64,000 bases of DNA from Actinoplanes sp. N902-109. Lineage in GTDB: Bacteria > Actinomycetota > Actinomycetes > Mycobacteriales > Micromonosporaceae. A program made the position numbers and the translations under genes. The DNA is taken from NCBI RefSeq assembly GCF_000389965.1, contig NC_021191.1, positions 4,961,501-5,025,500 of the forward strand. The letters are read 5' to 3'. Numbering within the stretch: the first letter of the stretch is position 1; every line of letters begins with the position of its first letter. This document shows, piece after piece, positions 34,647-44,200 of this stretch. A model generated the notes under the pieces. That model was given only the letters and a program-made list of their open reading frames with translations, was not told where the DNA came from and searched no databases.

Positions 34647-35486
34647 ATGACGAACAGCACCCTGACTCTTGCCGGCGACCTCGTGCTCAGCCGGATGGGC
34701 TACGGCGCCATGCAGCTGGCCGGCCCGAACGCCTTCGGACCGCCGCGCGACCGGGCCGAGGCCGTCCGCGTCCTGCGCACCGCCGTCGAGCTCGGTATCA
34801 ACCACATCGACACCAGCGACTTCTACGGCCCGGTGGTCACCAACGAGATCATCCGCGAGGCCCTGCACCCGTACGGGAACGACCTCAGGATCGTCACCAA
34901 GGTGGGCTTCCGGCGGGGCCCGCAGGGCACCTGGGACCCGTCCCCGCACGACCTGCGCGAGCAGGTGCTGGCCAACCTCGAGCACCTCGGGCTGGACACC
35001 CTGGACGCGGTCAACCTGCGCGTCGCCGGCCCCGGCCCGCTCACCGAGGAGTTCGGCGAGCTGGCCGGGATGCGCAAGGAGGGCCTGATCCGGCATCTCG
35101 GGCTGTCGAACGTGACCGCCGGCCAGGTCGCCGAGGCCCGCGCGATCGCCCCGGTCGTCTTCGTGCAGAACATGTACAACCTCGTGCTGCGCACCGACGA
35201 CGCGCTGATCGACGAGCTCGCCGCCGACGGCATCGGCTTCGTGCCGTTCTTCCCGCTGGGTGGCTTCAACCCGCTGCAGTCCACGGTGCTCGACGAGGTC
35301 GCCGCCGCCGTGGGGGCCACCGGGCAGCAGGTCGCGCTGGCCTGGCTGCTGCAGCGCTCCCCCACCATCCTGCTGATCCCGGGTACGTCCACCGTGGCAC
35401 ACCTGCGCGCCAACGTCGCCGCCGCCGGCCTCGTGCTGCCCACCGACGCCGTCGAACGGCTGGACGCCCTGGTCAGTGCGTCATGA
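34647..35486 (+). CDS. Aldo/keto reductase
   Basis: A 279-residue NADPH-dependent reductase of the AKR TIM-barrel fold. Catalytic Asp and Tyr lie in INHIDTSDFYGP, the Lys in IVTKVGF, and the His position falls in DAVNLRVAGP, where Arg occupies the usual His site. The C-terminal coenzyme loop reads ILLIPGTSTVAHLRANVAA. The missing catalytic His may change substrate range, as in some AKR subgroups. It ends in a 14-bp overlap with the convergent amine oxidase gene and is probably repressed by the divergent XRE regulator. Confidence 0.9.
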   Translation: MTNSTLTLAGDLVLSRMGYGAMQLAGPNAFGPPRDRAEAVRVLRTAVELGINHIDTSDFYGPVVTNEIIREALHPYGNDLRIVTKVGFRRGPQGTWDPSPHDLREQVLANLEHLGLDTLDAVNLRVAGPGPLTEEFGELAGMRKEGLIRHLGLSNVTAGQVAEARAIAPVVFVQNMYNLVLRTDDALIDELAADGIGFVPFFPLGGFNPLQSTVLDEVAAAVGATGQQVALAWLLQRSPTILLIPGTSTVAHLRANVAAAGLVLPTDAVERLDALVSAS

Positions 35487-37062
35487 CCCGCTGGTGCAGA
35501 GCCGTCACCACCGACCGGGCCGAGACGAAGGCGCCGTGCTGCCAGGCGACCTCATGGCTGAGCCAGTCGCCCGCGAAGTACACGTGGCCGGCCGGTTGCA
35601 GCAGCAGGTTGTAGGCCGGGGTGCCGGTGGGCGGGCTGGTCCACGCACCCTCCAGATAGCGCGTGCGGTGCCAGGCCATCGAGAACGACGCGGCCAGGTC
35701 CTTGCGGTACGTCTCCCCGTGGATCTTCGCCCCCTGCGCGAGCGCCCGTTCGAGGCGTTCGGGCGGGGTGAGCGAGCCGTACGTACGGGCCGCCGCACCG
35801 GTGTTGTAGTAGCCCACGATCAGCCCGCGGTCACCGTGGTAGCCGTACGACGGGTACCAGATGTGCGCGATGTCCAGGTCGGTCTCGGTGATGCCGCCGT
35901 AGATGTTCAGGTCCTGCTCCCACCAGCGGCGCCGGTACTCCAGCCCGATCTTGCCGGACGCGGTGACCGGGAACGAGCCCAGCGCGGCCGTGACGGCGTC
36001 GCCCAGGTTGTGCGGGATGCGGGCGAGCAGGTGCGGCGGGAGCGCGGCGATGCAGAAGTCCGCGGTGATCGCATGGCTGCGCCCGCCCCGGGTGTAGGTC
36101 ACCTGGACGCCGCCGGGCCGGTCGGTCACGCCGGTCACCTCGGCGCCCAGCTTGATCCGGGCGGGCCCGACGGCTCTGCTCAGTGCGTACGGGATCCGGT
36201 CCATCCCGCCGACCGGCTGGAACATCAGCATGGCCTGGTCGTAGCCGAACTCGAAGCTGAAATAGCGCCCGACGGCGGTGGCGAACACGTCGGCCAGCGC
36301 GGGCGGTCCGGGCAGCGGCGTACCGGCGTCGTTGCCCGCGCCCGGGTAGCTCGCGAAACCGCGCCGGGTGGTGCCGGCATAGGCCCAGTCGTCGGTACGG
36401 CCACCGATCGCACCGAAGCCCTGCAGGAAGGTGAGCACCCGCTCCTTGTCCTCGGCGGTCAGCATGCCGTCGAGGGCGCCCTGGTCGGTGGCCTTGGCGA
36501 GCAGCTCGGAGACATAGCCGTACACGTCGGCCTTCGCTGTGCGGTAGCGCTGCGGCGCCACCCCGGACGCCTCGTTGTAGAGGTAGGCGTCGGCGTTCTG
36601 GTTGGTGAACACCTCGATGGGCACGCCCAGCTCACGGCAGTAGTCGAGGGTGATCATCCACTGCGCCAGCCGCGCCGGCCCGGCGTTGAGGTAGACGCCC
36701 GGCGAGAACGTGGCCCGCTGGGTGTGCCCGTCCAGGTCGGTCTCGGTGGTGCCGCCGCGCACGGTGAAGTTGCGCCCGCCGGCCACCCCGCGCGCCTCCA
36801 GCACCGTGCAGTCGTAACCCGCCTTGCCCAGCTCGTACGCCGAAGCCAGCCCGGCGATGCCACCGCCCAGGATCACCACGCGCTTCGCGCTGCGCCCGGA
36901 CAGGTGGAAGTCGGAGCTGCTGGGCGCCCGGAACGCCGGTGCCGGGGATGCGGCGGCCGGCGCCAGCCCCAGCGCACCCATGGTGGCGAACAACGCCCCG
37001 GCACCGCCGCTGACCCCCACGGACTGCAGGAACCGCCGGCGGCTCACATCACGATCGGACAC
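35473..37062 (-). CDS. Exported flavin amine/amino-acid oxidase (Tat)
   Basis: A 529-residue FAD oxidase. The N-terminus has a twin-arginine signal (DVSRRRFLQSVGVSGGAGAL), so it is folded with FAD before export. The dinucleotide fold is VVILGGGIAGLASAYELGKAGYDCTVLEA followed by the GG motif GVAGGRNFTVRGG; the flavin-binding tail is HVYFAGDWLSHEVAWQHGAFVSARSVV. It matches L-amino-acid and monoamine oxidases and would make H2O2 and ammonia outside the cell. The start is GTG 37062 after GGGAGG. The upstream 146 bp include AT-rich TACATGTA, a possible promoter. Confidence 0.9.
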   Translation of the reverse strand: MSDRDVSRRRFLQSVGVSGGAGALFATMGALGLAPAAASPAPAFRAPSSSDFHLSGRSAKRVVILGGGIAGLASAYELGKAGYDCTVLEARGVAGGRNFTVRGGTTETDLDGHTQRATFSPGVYLNAGPARLAQWMITLDYCRELGVPIEVFTNQNADAYLYNEASGVAPQRYRTAKADVYGYVSELLAKATDQGALDGMLTAEDKERVLTFLQGFGAIGGRTDDWAYAGTTRRGFASYPGAGNDAGTPLPGPPALADVFATAVGRYFSFEFGYDQAMLMFQPVGGMDRIPYALSRAVGPARIKLGAEVTGVTDRPGGVQVTYTRGGRSHAITADFCIAALPPHLLARIPHNLGDAVTAALGSFPVTASGKIGLEYRRRWWEQDLNIYGGITETDLDIAHIWYPSYGYHGDRGLIVGYYNTGAAARTYGSLTPPERLERALAQGAKIHGETYRKDLAASFSMAWHRTRYLEGAWTSPPTGTPAYNLLLQPAGHVYFAGDWLSHEVAWQHGAFVSARSVVTALHQRVMTH

Positions 37063-37209
37063 AGGACCTCCCCAGGCTCTGCGGCCATCCTGTGCACGCC
37101 GTGTTACGTCACGATGTCAATACATGTAAATGTGTCGACCGCATCCTGCCCGTGATCGAGCTGCCGTGCTGGGGCACAACGAGGACAGCTCGCCGGGCAG
37201 AATGGCCGG

Positions 37210-38092
37210 GTGACCGTCGTCGCGCTCCGGCGCTACCCCGTGAAGAGCATGCAGGGCGAGTCGCTGGCCATGGCAGACATCGACCCGGCCGGGGTACGCG
37301 ACGACCGCGCCTGGGCCTGCGTCGAGCCGGACGGCACCGTGGGCAGCGCCAAACTTCCCCGCCGCTGGGGAGCGCTGCTCCGGCTGAGCGCCGTGGTGCG
37401 GGAGGGGGTGCCGGTGCTGCGGATCGGGGACGCGGTGGTGCGGGCCGGCACCGCGGAGGCCGACGCCGCACTCAGCGAGCTGCTGGGCCGGCCGGTGCGC
37501 CTCACCCGCACCCTGCCCGCGGCGGCGGCGCTGCACCGGGTGCTGCCGGACGACCCGGGGATGGTGCCGGAGTGGCGTGGCGGGGGTGGGCGCCGGCAAC
37601 GAGACGGCCGCCGCGTTCGCGGGATCGGGTGCGGACCGGCGGTTCGTCGACTTCGGGGCGGTGCACGTGATCACCACGGGCGCGCTGGAACGGCTGGGTG
37701 CGCAGGCCGGCCGGGCGGTCGACCCGGTGCGGTTCCGGCCCAACCTGGTGGTCGACGCCCCGGCGGACCCCGAGCCGGGCCGGGTCTTCCGGGCCGGTGA
37801 CGCGGTGCTGCGGGTGGTCAGCCCGACCCCGCGGTGCGTCGTACCGGGGCTGGGTCAGGGCGGCCCGGATCAGGACGGCCCGGATCAGGACGGCCCGGAT
37901 CAAGACGGCCCGGATCAGGCCGGCCCGGGTCAGAACCATCCCGTGCCGGCTGACCTGGCGCTGTTGAGTGTGCTGGCCCGGCACCATCGCCGGCCCGTCG
38001 CGGATCTGGGGCGCGCTGCCTGCTTCGGGACGTACGCCGAAGTCGTCCGGCCGGGACGGGTGCGCGTGGGCGACCCGGTGGACCTGGCCTGA
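37210..38092 (+). pseudogene. MOSC-domain protein gene, frameshifted
   Basis: Two overlapping frames together encode one YcbX-like MOSC protein. The first (from 37210) gives the N-terminal barrel (VVALRRYPVKSMQGESL, LLRLSAVVREG) and ends its family match near MVPEW at about 37575; the second, starting at about 37577, continues with AGVGAGNETAAAFAGSG, DFGAVHVITTGALERLG and RFRPNLVVDAP. One extra base at 37577 would explain the shift: removing it restores EWLAGVGAG. MOSC proteins transfer sulfur via a conserved Cys, which appears as RCVVPG. A 15-bp tandem repeat also interrupts the domain. It may be a sequencing error or a true pseudogene. Confidence 0.75.
37862..37936 (+). repeat. 15-bp tandem repeat, five copies
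   Basis: GGCCCGGATCAGGAC and close variants recur five times in a row, in frame, adding GPDQD units to the MOSC protein between RCVVPGLGQ and the helix NHPVPADLALL. Family members lack this insertion. Confidence 0.85.
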
Positions 38093-38142
38093 CCGCCCGA
38101 AACCGGTTTCCGGACCCGTCGGCGGCGCCCTATCGTGCGCAC

Positions 38143-38673
38143 ATGCAGATCCGAGCGGAGGAGCCCGCTGACCACGCCGCGGTGCTGGAGGTGGTGCGGA
38201 CGGCGTTCGGCGCCCAGGGGCCGGTGGTGGCCGAGCTGGTGGACGCCCTGTGCGGCGCCGACCCGGAGGCGTTGTCGCTGGTCGCCGTCGACGGCCCGGT
38301 GATCGCCGGGCAGGTGCTGTTCAGTCGCAGCCTGCTCGACGCCCCGCAGCGGCTCGTGCCCGTGCAGGTGCTGAGCCCGCTGGCCGTGCTGCCGTCGTAC
38401 CAGCGACAAGGGGTGGGCCAGGCGCTGATCCGGGAGGGGCTCGCGGAGCTGGAGCGCCGCCGCGCGCCGCTGGTGTTTCTCGAGGGTGACCCGGGCTACT
38501 ACCGGCGGACCGGGTTCCGCCCGGGCGGGGAACTCGGCTTCCGCAAGCCGTCGCTGCGCATCCCGGACGCCGCGTTCCAGGTGGTCCGGCTCCCGGCCCA
38601 TGAGCCGTGGATGACCGGAACCCTGGTGTACGCGGCGCCCTTCTGGGAGCTCGACTGCGTCGGCCTGCGGTGA
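38143..38673 (+). CDS. GNAT N-acetyltransferase (YhbS-like)
   Basis: A 176-residue acetyltransferase. The acetyl-CoA loop is LAVLPSYQRQGVGQALIREGL, and the following GDPGYYRRTGFRPGGELGF is typical of YhbS-type proteins. It acetylates an unknown amine. It is separated from the MOSC gene by 50 bp and converges with the lipoprotein gene. Confidence 0.9.
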   Translation: MQIRAEEPADHAAVLEVVRTAFGAQGPVVAELVDALCGADPEALSLVAVDGPVIAGQVLFSRSLLDAPQRLVPVQVLSPLAVLPSYQRQGVGQALIREGLAELERRRAPLVFLEGDPGYYRRTGFRPGGELGFRKPSLRIPDAAFQVVRLPAHEPWMTGTLVYAAPFWELDCVGLR

Positions 38674-38699
38674 CCCGGGGCCGGCGACGTCGCGCCGAG

Positions 38700-39473
38700 T
38701 TACTTCGCGCCGAGCTTGCTCAGGTCGACGATCTCCTTCGCGGCGGGCTTGGCGATCTCGGTGAACGTCTCGCCGAACTGGCTGAACGTCAGCTTCGAGG
38801 CACCCTCCCCGACCAGCTGCACCGGGTAGGGCTCGCCGGTCGTCGCGATGTAGAGCGCCGACTCCTTGTCACCGGCGTCCTTGAGGGTGATCACCGGCAC
38901 GCCCTCGACCTGCTTCTCCTCGCCCTTGCTGACCGCGCCGCTCGGCTTGAGCAGCTCCTTCCAGTCGGCGACCGAGAACAGGTCCTTGAACGAGTCGTCC
39001 GCCTCGGCACCGGCGATCCAGCGACCGTTGATCACCTGGGCCAGCGCCTTGCCCTGCTGGGCGTTGGTCGACATGACGAAGAACTGCTCGTTGGGCTTGA
39101 GGTACTTCTTGCCACCCACCGAGAGCAGCTCGACCTTCGCCTTGCCCATCGCCATCGACCCGGCGAAGTCCTCGCCGCTGAGCTTGAGATCCAGGTCGGT
39201 CTGCTGGCCGTCCTGGTCGACCGAGCCCTTGACCCGGAACGACTTCTCGTCCTTCAGCGCGTCTTGCGCCTTCTGCAGGATCTCGTCCGCGCTGAGCGCA
39301 GCAACCCCGTTGCCGGCGGCGGCCGAGGGGCTGGCGGCAACGGTCGTCGGAGCCCCGGCCCCGGCCGGCTGCTCCTCCTTGTCCCCGCCGCACCCCGTGA
39401 GCGCCATGGCCGCCGCCACGGCCACCGACGCCACCAGGACCTTCGTCGACTTGCTGTGCACCTTCATGTCCAT
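38700..39473 (-). CDS. LppX/LprG-like lipoprotein
   Basis: A 257-residue lipoprotein with lipobox AMALTGC, then a Gly/Pro/Ala-rich tether. The folded part (ALSADEILQKAQDALKDEKSFRVKGSVDQDGQQTDLDLKL ... SSVGGKKYLKP-like strand, INGRWIAG) has the sheet-over-helix form of LppX_LprAFG proteins, which carry lipids or hydrophobic molecules at the cell surface of actinobacteria. Two in-frame ATGs (39473, 39467) are possible starts; both leave the signal peptide intact. It is divergent from the permease gene by 130 bp. Confidence 0.85.
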   Translation of the reverse strand: MDMKVHSKSTKVLVASVAVAAAMALTGCGGDKEEQPAGAGAPTTVAASPSAAAGNGVAALSADEILQKAQDALKDEKSFRVKGSVDQDGQQTDLDLKLSGEDFAGSMAMGKAKVELLSVGGKKYLKPNEQFFVMSTNAQQGKALAQVINGRWIAGAEADDSFKDLFSVADWKELLKPSGAVSKGEEKQVEGVPVITLKDAGDKESALYIATTGEPYPVQLVGEGASKLTFSQFGETFTEIAKPAAKEIVDLSKLGAK

Positions 39474-39602
39474 CCCGTGTTCGAAGTGAAAGCCCCGGAA
39501 CGATACCGGAGCGGGCGACCCGCGGGCGACCCGGTGAATCTGAACGGGTTCTTAACGCTCAACCAGCGGCCGGGGACGTGCTGCCGGTGCCACCATTCAC
39601 CG

Positions 39603-41495
39603 GTGGTGATCAACGAATGGCTGCTGCAGGGTCTCAACGACCAGGCCCTGCAGCATGAGGGACCGCACGGCGAGGGCAGCGGGAAGCCGCATCCCTGGTG
39701 GAAGGTCATGTGCCTGACCGGCGTCGACTACTTCTCCACGCTGGGCTACCAGCCGGGCATCGCCGCACTGGCCGCCGGGGTGCTCTCCCCGGTGGCCACG
39801 CTGGTGCTGGTGCTGGTCACCCTGCTCGGGGCGCTGCCGGTCTACCGCCGGGTGGCGGCGGACAGCCCGCACGGCGAGGGCTCGATCGCCATGCTGATGA
39901 AGCTGCTGCCGTTCTGGCGCGGCAAGCTCTTCGTGCTGGCGTTGCTGGGCTTCGCGGCCACCGACTTCATCATCACCATCACCCTGTCGGCCGCCGACGC
40001 CACCGCGCACATCGACGAGAACCCGTTCTGGCCCGCCTCGCTGCAGGGCCATGAGGTGATTGTCACCCTGGTGCTGGTGGCGCTGCTGGGTGCGGTGTTC
40101 CTGAAGGGGTTCACCGAGGCGATCGGCATCGCGGTCGGCCTGGTCGGCGTCTACCTGGCGCTCAACGTGGTGGTGGTCGGCGACGGCCTGGTCCGGGTGC
40201 TGACCCACCCGCACGTGGTCGGCGACTGGACCACCGCGCTGACCACCGAGCACAGCAACCCGGTGATGATGGTCGCCATCGCCCTGCTCGTCTTCCCCAA
40301 GCTGGCGCTGGGCCTGTCCGGTTTCGAGACCGGCGTCGCCGTGATGCCGCACGTCAAAGGCAACCTCCAGGGCCGGATCGCCGGTACGAAGAAGCTGCTC
40401 ACCACCGCCGCGCTGATCATGAGCGCGTTCCTGATCACCAGCAGCCTGGTCACCACGGTGCTGATCCCGCAGTCCGAGTTCGCGACCGGCGGGGAGGCCA
40501 ACGGCCGGGCCCTCGCCTTCCTGGCGCACGAGAACCTGGGCAGCGCCTTCGGCACGGTCTACGACATCTCGACGATCGCGATCCTGTGGTTCGCCGGGGC
40601 GTCGGCCATGGCCGGCCTGCTCAACCTGGTGCCGCGCTACCTGCCGCGGTTCGGCATGGCCCCGTCCTGGGCCCGCGCGGTGCGCCCGATGGTGCTGGTC
40701 TTCACCCTGACCGCGTTCCTCATCACGATCATCTTCCACGCCGACGTCGACGCCCAGGGCGGCGCCTACGCCACCGGCGTTCTCGTCCTGATCACCTCCG
40801 CCGCGACCGCCGTGACGCTGTCGGCGCGCCGGCGGGGCCAGCGCGGCCGGACGTGGGCCTTCGGTGCGGTGGCGCTGGTGTTCGCGTACACGACCGTCGC
40901 GAACGTGGTGGAACGCCCCGACGGGGTGAAGATCGCCGCTTGCTTCATCGGTGGGATCCTGCTCATCTCGCTGCTGTCCCGGCTCTACCGCTCGTTCGAG
41001 CTGCGCGTGACCAGCGTGGAGATGGACGAGACGGCCGCGGAATTCCTGCGTTCGGCCGGGCGCCGCATCCGGCTGATCGCCAACGAACCGGACCGCCGCG
41101 ACGCCCACGAGTACAGCGACAAGATCGCCCAGATCATCGCCGACAACGACCTCGTCGACGACCGCGACCTGATCTTCGTCGAGGTCACGGTCGCCGACGC
41201 CTCGGACTTCGAGACCGAGCTCAAGCTGCACGGCGAGCTGCTGCACCACCGCTACCGGGTGCTCACCATGGAGAGCTCCTCGGTGCCCAGCGCGCTGGCC
41301 GCCCTGCTGCTGCACGTGCGCGACGTGAGCGGGCGGCGTCCGCACATCTACTTCGAGTGGACCGAGGGCAACCCGGCTGCCAACTTCATCCGCTACCTCA
41401 TCTTCGGCCAGGGCGAGGTCGCCCCGGTGACCCGCGAGATGATCCGCCAGGCCGAACCGGTGCGCAACCGCCGCCCGCACGTGCACGTCGGCTGA
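39603..41495 (+). CDS. APC-superfamily permease with C-terminal cytosolic domain
   Basis: A transporter of about 630 residues. The membrane part begins with LTGVDYFSTLGYQPGIAAL, a motif common to this APC subgroup, and has about 12 helices (LFVLALLGFAATDFIITITLSAADATAHI; VIVTLVLVALLGAVFLKGFTEAIGIAVGLVGVYLALNVVV). The last 160 residues form a soluble domain (IAACFIGGILLISLL ends the membrane part, then ELRVTSVEMDETAAEFLRSAGRRIRLIANEPDRRD). The substrate is unknown; amino acids or potassium are typical of relatives. GTG 39603 or 39606 is a provisional start; no ribosome site is clear. Confidence 0.8.
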   Translation: MVINEWLLQGLNDQALQHEGPHGEGSGKPHPWWKVMCLTGVDYFSTLGYQPGIAALAAGVLSPVATLVLVLVTLLGALPVYRRVAADSPHGEGSIAMLMKLLPFWRGKLFVLALLGFAATDFIITITLSAADATAHIDENPFWPASLQGHEVIVTLVLVALLGAVFLKGFTEAIGIAVGLVGVYLALNVVVVGDGLVRVLTHPHVVGDWTTALTTEHSNPVMMVAIALLVFPKLALGLSGFETGVAVMPHVKGNLQGRIAGTKKLLTTAALIMSAFLITSSLVTTVLIPQSEFATGGEANGRALAFLAHENLGSAFGTVYDISTIAILWFAGASAMAGLLNLVPRYLPRFGMAPSWARAVRPMVLVFTLTAFLITIIFHADVDAQGGAYATGVLVLITSAATAVTLSARRRGQRGRTWAFGAVALVFAYTTVANVVERPDGVKIAACFIGGILLISLLSRLYRSFELRVTSVEMDETAAEFLRSAGRRIRLIANEPDRRDAHEYSDKIAQIIADNDLVDDRDLIFVEVTVADASDFETELKLHGELLHHRYRVLTMESSSVPSALAALLLHVRDVSGRRPHIYFEWTEGNPAANFIRYLIFGQGEVAPVTREMIRQAEPVRNRRPHVHVG

Positions 41496-41510
41496 GCCAC
41501 AGCCACACCC

Positions 41511-42740
41511 TCAGCCGCGCGGCCCGGCGGTCAGCTCGACCCCGGCAGCGCGCAGCCGGGTGACCAGCGCGTCGCCGATGGCGGTGGCCGGGGTGAGCAC
41601 GCCGCCGGGGGTGGCCGGCAGGGCGTCCCGGTCGAGCACCAGCGCGAGGGCCGACTCGCCCAGCATGACGGCGGTCGCCGCGTACCCGGGGTCGCCCTGC
41701 ATCCGGAACCGGGACGAGAAGCGGGCACCGGTGGTTGTCGTGGTGTAGATCTCGACGGTGAAGTGCCCGGTGCGCCGGGTGTGCTCGGAGGGGCCGGTGC
41801 CGGGCTTCGGCAGCACCCGGTCCAGCACGAACCGGGTCGGCGGCAGCGCCAGCCCGGCGATCAGCGCGCCGATGCCGACCTTGGTGCCGGCGGCGAGCAG
41901 CGGGGAGAGCGGGCCACCGCCGGTGCTCATCGTCTCGCGGTAGCGGAAGCTCCGGCCGTACGCATAATCGCGCAGGGCGTTGCTGCGCCGCACGACCCGG
42001 GTGTTGTACGGCGCCATGAGGAACGGGGCCAGGGTGCCGCCCAGCGCCGGGTCCACCTCGCGGCCGGGCACGGTCACCGCGTCGGGCTGGCGGCCCAGGT
42101 CGGGCTCGGCGGCCCGGTCCGGGGTCAGCGAGTACGGGCTCGCGGCGACCCGCCGGGCGGCCTTGTCGGCACGCACCTCGTCGAGCTGGTGCCGGATCGT
42201 GTCGATGGTGCCGCCGCTGAACCCGCCGCTGAGCCGCTTGACCACCAGCGTGGTGCCGGTCAGCTCGCCGGCACCGGCCGCCTGCACCGCGGCATGCAGC
42301 ACGTGCACCCCGATGTCGGAGGGAATCGAGTCGAAGCCGCACGAGTGCACGATGCGCGCCCCCGACTTGGCCGCGACCTCATGGTTGTCGTCGATGCTGC
42401 GCCGCACGAACAGCACCTCACCGGTCAGGTCGGCGTAGTCGGTGCCCGCCTCGGCGCACGCCCGCACCAGCGGCTGCCCGTACTTCGCGAACGGCCCGAC
42501 CGTGCTCACCACCACCCGGGCCGCCCCGGCCAGCGCGGTGAGCGCCGCGGTGTCGGTGGCCTCGGCAATCAGCACCGGCCAGTCGACCCCCAGCTCGGCG
42601 CGTACCGCGGCCAGTTTCTCCGCGGATCGTCCGGCCAGCGCCACCCGGGTGCCGTCCGGGGCATGCGCGGCCAGATACCCGGCGACCAGCTTCCCGGCGA
42701 ACCCGGTCGCGCCGTAGACGACGATGTCATGTTCCCTCAT
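41511..42740 (-). CDS. Saccharopine dehydrogenase-like NAD(P)-binding protein
   Basis: A 409-residue protein with a Rossmann start (HDIVVYGATGFAGKLVAGYLA), the segment VALAGRSAEKLAAVRAELG, and VVSTVGPFAKYGQPLVRACAEAGTDYADLTGE, then a GFDSIPSD motif: all marks of saccharopine dehydrogenase-like trans-acting enoyl reductases that act in lipid or polyketide pathways of actinobacteria. No polyketide or lipid synthase is nearby. It converges with the permease gene 15 bp past its stop. Confidence 0.88.
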   Translation of the reverse strand: MREHDIVVYGATGFAGKLVAGYLAAHAPDGTRVALAGRSAEKLAAVRAELGVDWPVLIAEATDTAALTALAGAARVVVSTVGPFAKYGQPLVRACAEAGTDYADLTGEVLFVRRSIDDNHEVAAKSGARIVHSCGFDSIPSDIGVHVLHAAVQAAGAGELTGTTLVVKRLSGGFSGGTIDTIRHQLDEVRADKAARRVAASPYSLTPDRAAEPDLGRQPDAVTVPGREVDPALGGTLAPFLMAPYNTRVVRRSNALRDYAYGRSFRYRETMSTGGGPLSPLLAAGTKVGIGALIAGLALPPTRFVLDRVLPKPGTGPSEHTRRTGHFTVEIYTTTTTGARFSSRFRMQGDPGYAATAVMLGESALALVLDRDALPATPGGVLTPATAIGDALVTRLRAAGVELTAGPRG

Positions 42741-42862
42741 CAGCCGATTGTGCCTGCCCGCCGCCGCTACCGCCGACTGTCCACTTTCGGCGGGGGGCTG
42801 TCCCGGCGCCCGCGCGCCTGATCCGATGACCCCGGGTGGGGTGCGACGAGAGGACCCGGCAC

Positions 42863-44200
42863 ATGATCGGAATGACGACCCTGACCGCGGCGGCCCTCAC
42901 CGCCGCCCTGACCGTCCCAGCGGGTGCGGCCGCCCCCGACCCGGCTTTCGGTACGGCCGGACTGGTACACACCGACACCGGGCTCAGCGAGCAGATCGCC
43001 GACGCCGCCGCACTGCCCGACGGCTCGGTGGTGGTGACCGGCTCGGCCCAGCCGATCGGTGCCCAGCCCGGCACCGGCACACGCGACCTGCTCATCGCTA
43101 AGTACCGGCCCGACGGCACGCTCGACCCCGGCTTCGGTACGGCCGGAGTGGTCACCACCGATCTGAGCGGCACCGCCACCGACGACTACGGGCAGGCGGT
43201 GCTGGTCCAGCCGGACGGCAGGATCGTCGTCACCGGGGCCGTCCGCAACGGCTGGGAGCTGCGCATGACGGTCACCCGGTGGCTGCCCGACGGCACACCC
43301 GACCAGGCGTTCGGCACCGGCGGCAGGACCGTGACCCCGCAGCTCGCCGCCGGGCTGGGCGGTGGCGCGGCGGCAGCCCTGCAGGACGACGGCAGTATCG
43401 TCGTGGCCGGCGTCGACTACGAGTCCGGCAGCAACTACTTCGGCGTGGCGCGTTACCTGCCCGACGGCACACTTGACCCGGCGTTCGGCACCGGCGGCAC
43501 CGTCACCACCGTGGTGGGCGACGCCCCCGGCACGCACCACGACCTGCCCGGCGCGGTGCTGCTGCAGCCCGACGGCAAAATCCTGGTCGGCGGCAGCTCC
43601 GGGTACGGCTACGGGCGCAACCTCTACAGCTACGACTTCGCCGTGGTCCGCTACACCACAGCCGGAGCACTCGACCCGACCTTCGGCACCGGCGGCAAGG
43701 TGGTCACCGCGGTGGGGGCGGGCTCGGACTCCGTACGGGACCTGGACCTGCGCCCGGACGGGCGGATCCTGGCGGTGGGCACGCTGAGCGGGGCCTACCT
43801 GGACGCCGACATCGCGCTCGCCCAGTTCACCGCGACCGGCGGCCCCGACCCCGGGTTCGGCAGCAACGGAACCGTGCTGACCGACCTCACCGGCGACTAC
43901 GGCGGTGACCTGGCCGCCGGTGCGGTGCTGCAGCCCGACGGCTCGGTGCTGGCCGGTGGCAGCAGCACCACCCGGGCCGGCCAGACCGACCCCGGTGACA
44001 CCCGCTTCCTGCTGGCCCGCTACGACGCCTCCGGCACCCTCGACCCGGCCGGCACCGTCACCCCCGACGTCGACCCGGCCTCGGCCGAGGACCGGGCGGC
44101 GAGCATCATCGCCGCGCCCGGCGGCCGCATCGTGCTGGCCGGGTCGAGCGTCACCCAGGCGACCGGCTCCGACATGGCGCTGGCCGCCTTCGCACCCTAG
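42863..44200 (+). CDS. Secreted delta-60-repeat propeller protein
   Basis: A 445-residue exported protein. The short signal peptide ends near AGAAA. The rest consists of about seven delta-60 repeats, each with a PDGTLDPxFGTGG turn (YRPDGTLDPGFGTAGVVTTDL, YLPDGTLDPAFGTGGTVT, YTTAGALDPTFGTGGKVVTAV) and a QPDGRIVV-type strand. Such repeats fold as a beta-propeller; the function is unknown. ATG 42863 follows GAGAGGACCCGGCAC. It overlaps the convergent pterin/VOC gene by 4 bp. Confidence 0.85.
   Translation: MIGMTTLTAAALTAALTVPAGAAAPDPAFGTAGLVHTDTGLSEQIADAAALPDGSVVVTGSAQPIGAQPGTGTRDLLIAKYRPDGTLDPGFGTAGVVTTDLSGTATDDYGQAVLVQPDGRIVVTGAVRNGWELRMTVTRWLPDGTPDQAFGTGGRTVTPQLAAGLGGGAAAALQDDGSIVVAGVDYESGSNYFGVARYLPDGTLDPAFGTGGTVTTVVGDAPGTHHDLPGAVLLQPDGKILVGGSSGYGYGRNLYSYDFAVVRYTTAGALDPTFGTGGKVVTAVGAGSDSVRDLDLRPDGRILAVGTLSGAYLDADIALAQFTATGGPDPGFGSNGTVLTDLTGDYGGDLAAGAVLQPDGSVLAGGSSTTRAGQTDPGDTRFLLARYDASGTLDPAGTVTPDVDPASAEDRAASIIAAPGGRIVLAGSSVTQATGSDMALAAFAP

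Noticed and set aside
37119..37126. TACATGTA before the amine oxidase gene as an operator
   Set aside because: The flanks are only loosely symmetrical and the site could simply be part of an AT-rich promoter; too little to call.
38607..39602. Upstream extension of the permease frame
   Set aside because: The first 332 codons lie antisense to the lipoprotein gene and translate to Arg/Leu-rich sequence with no domain; the permease begins near 39603.
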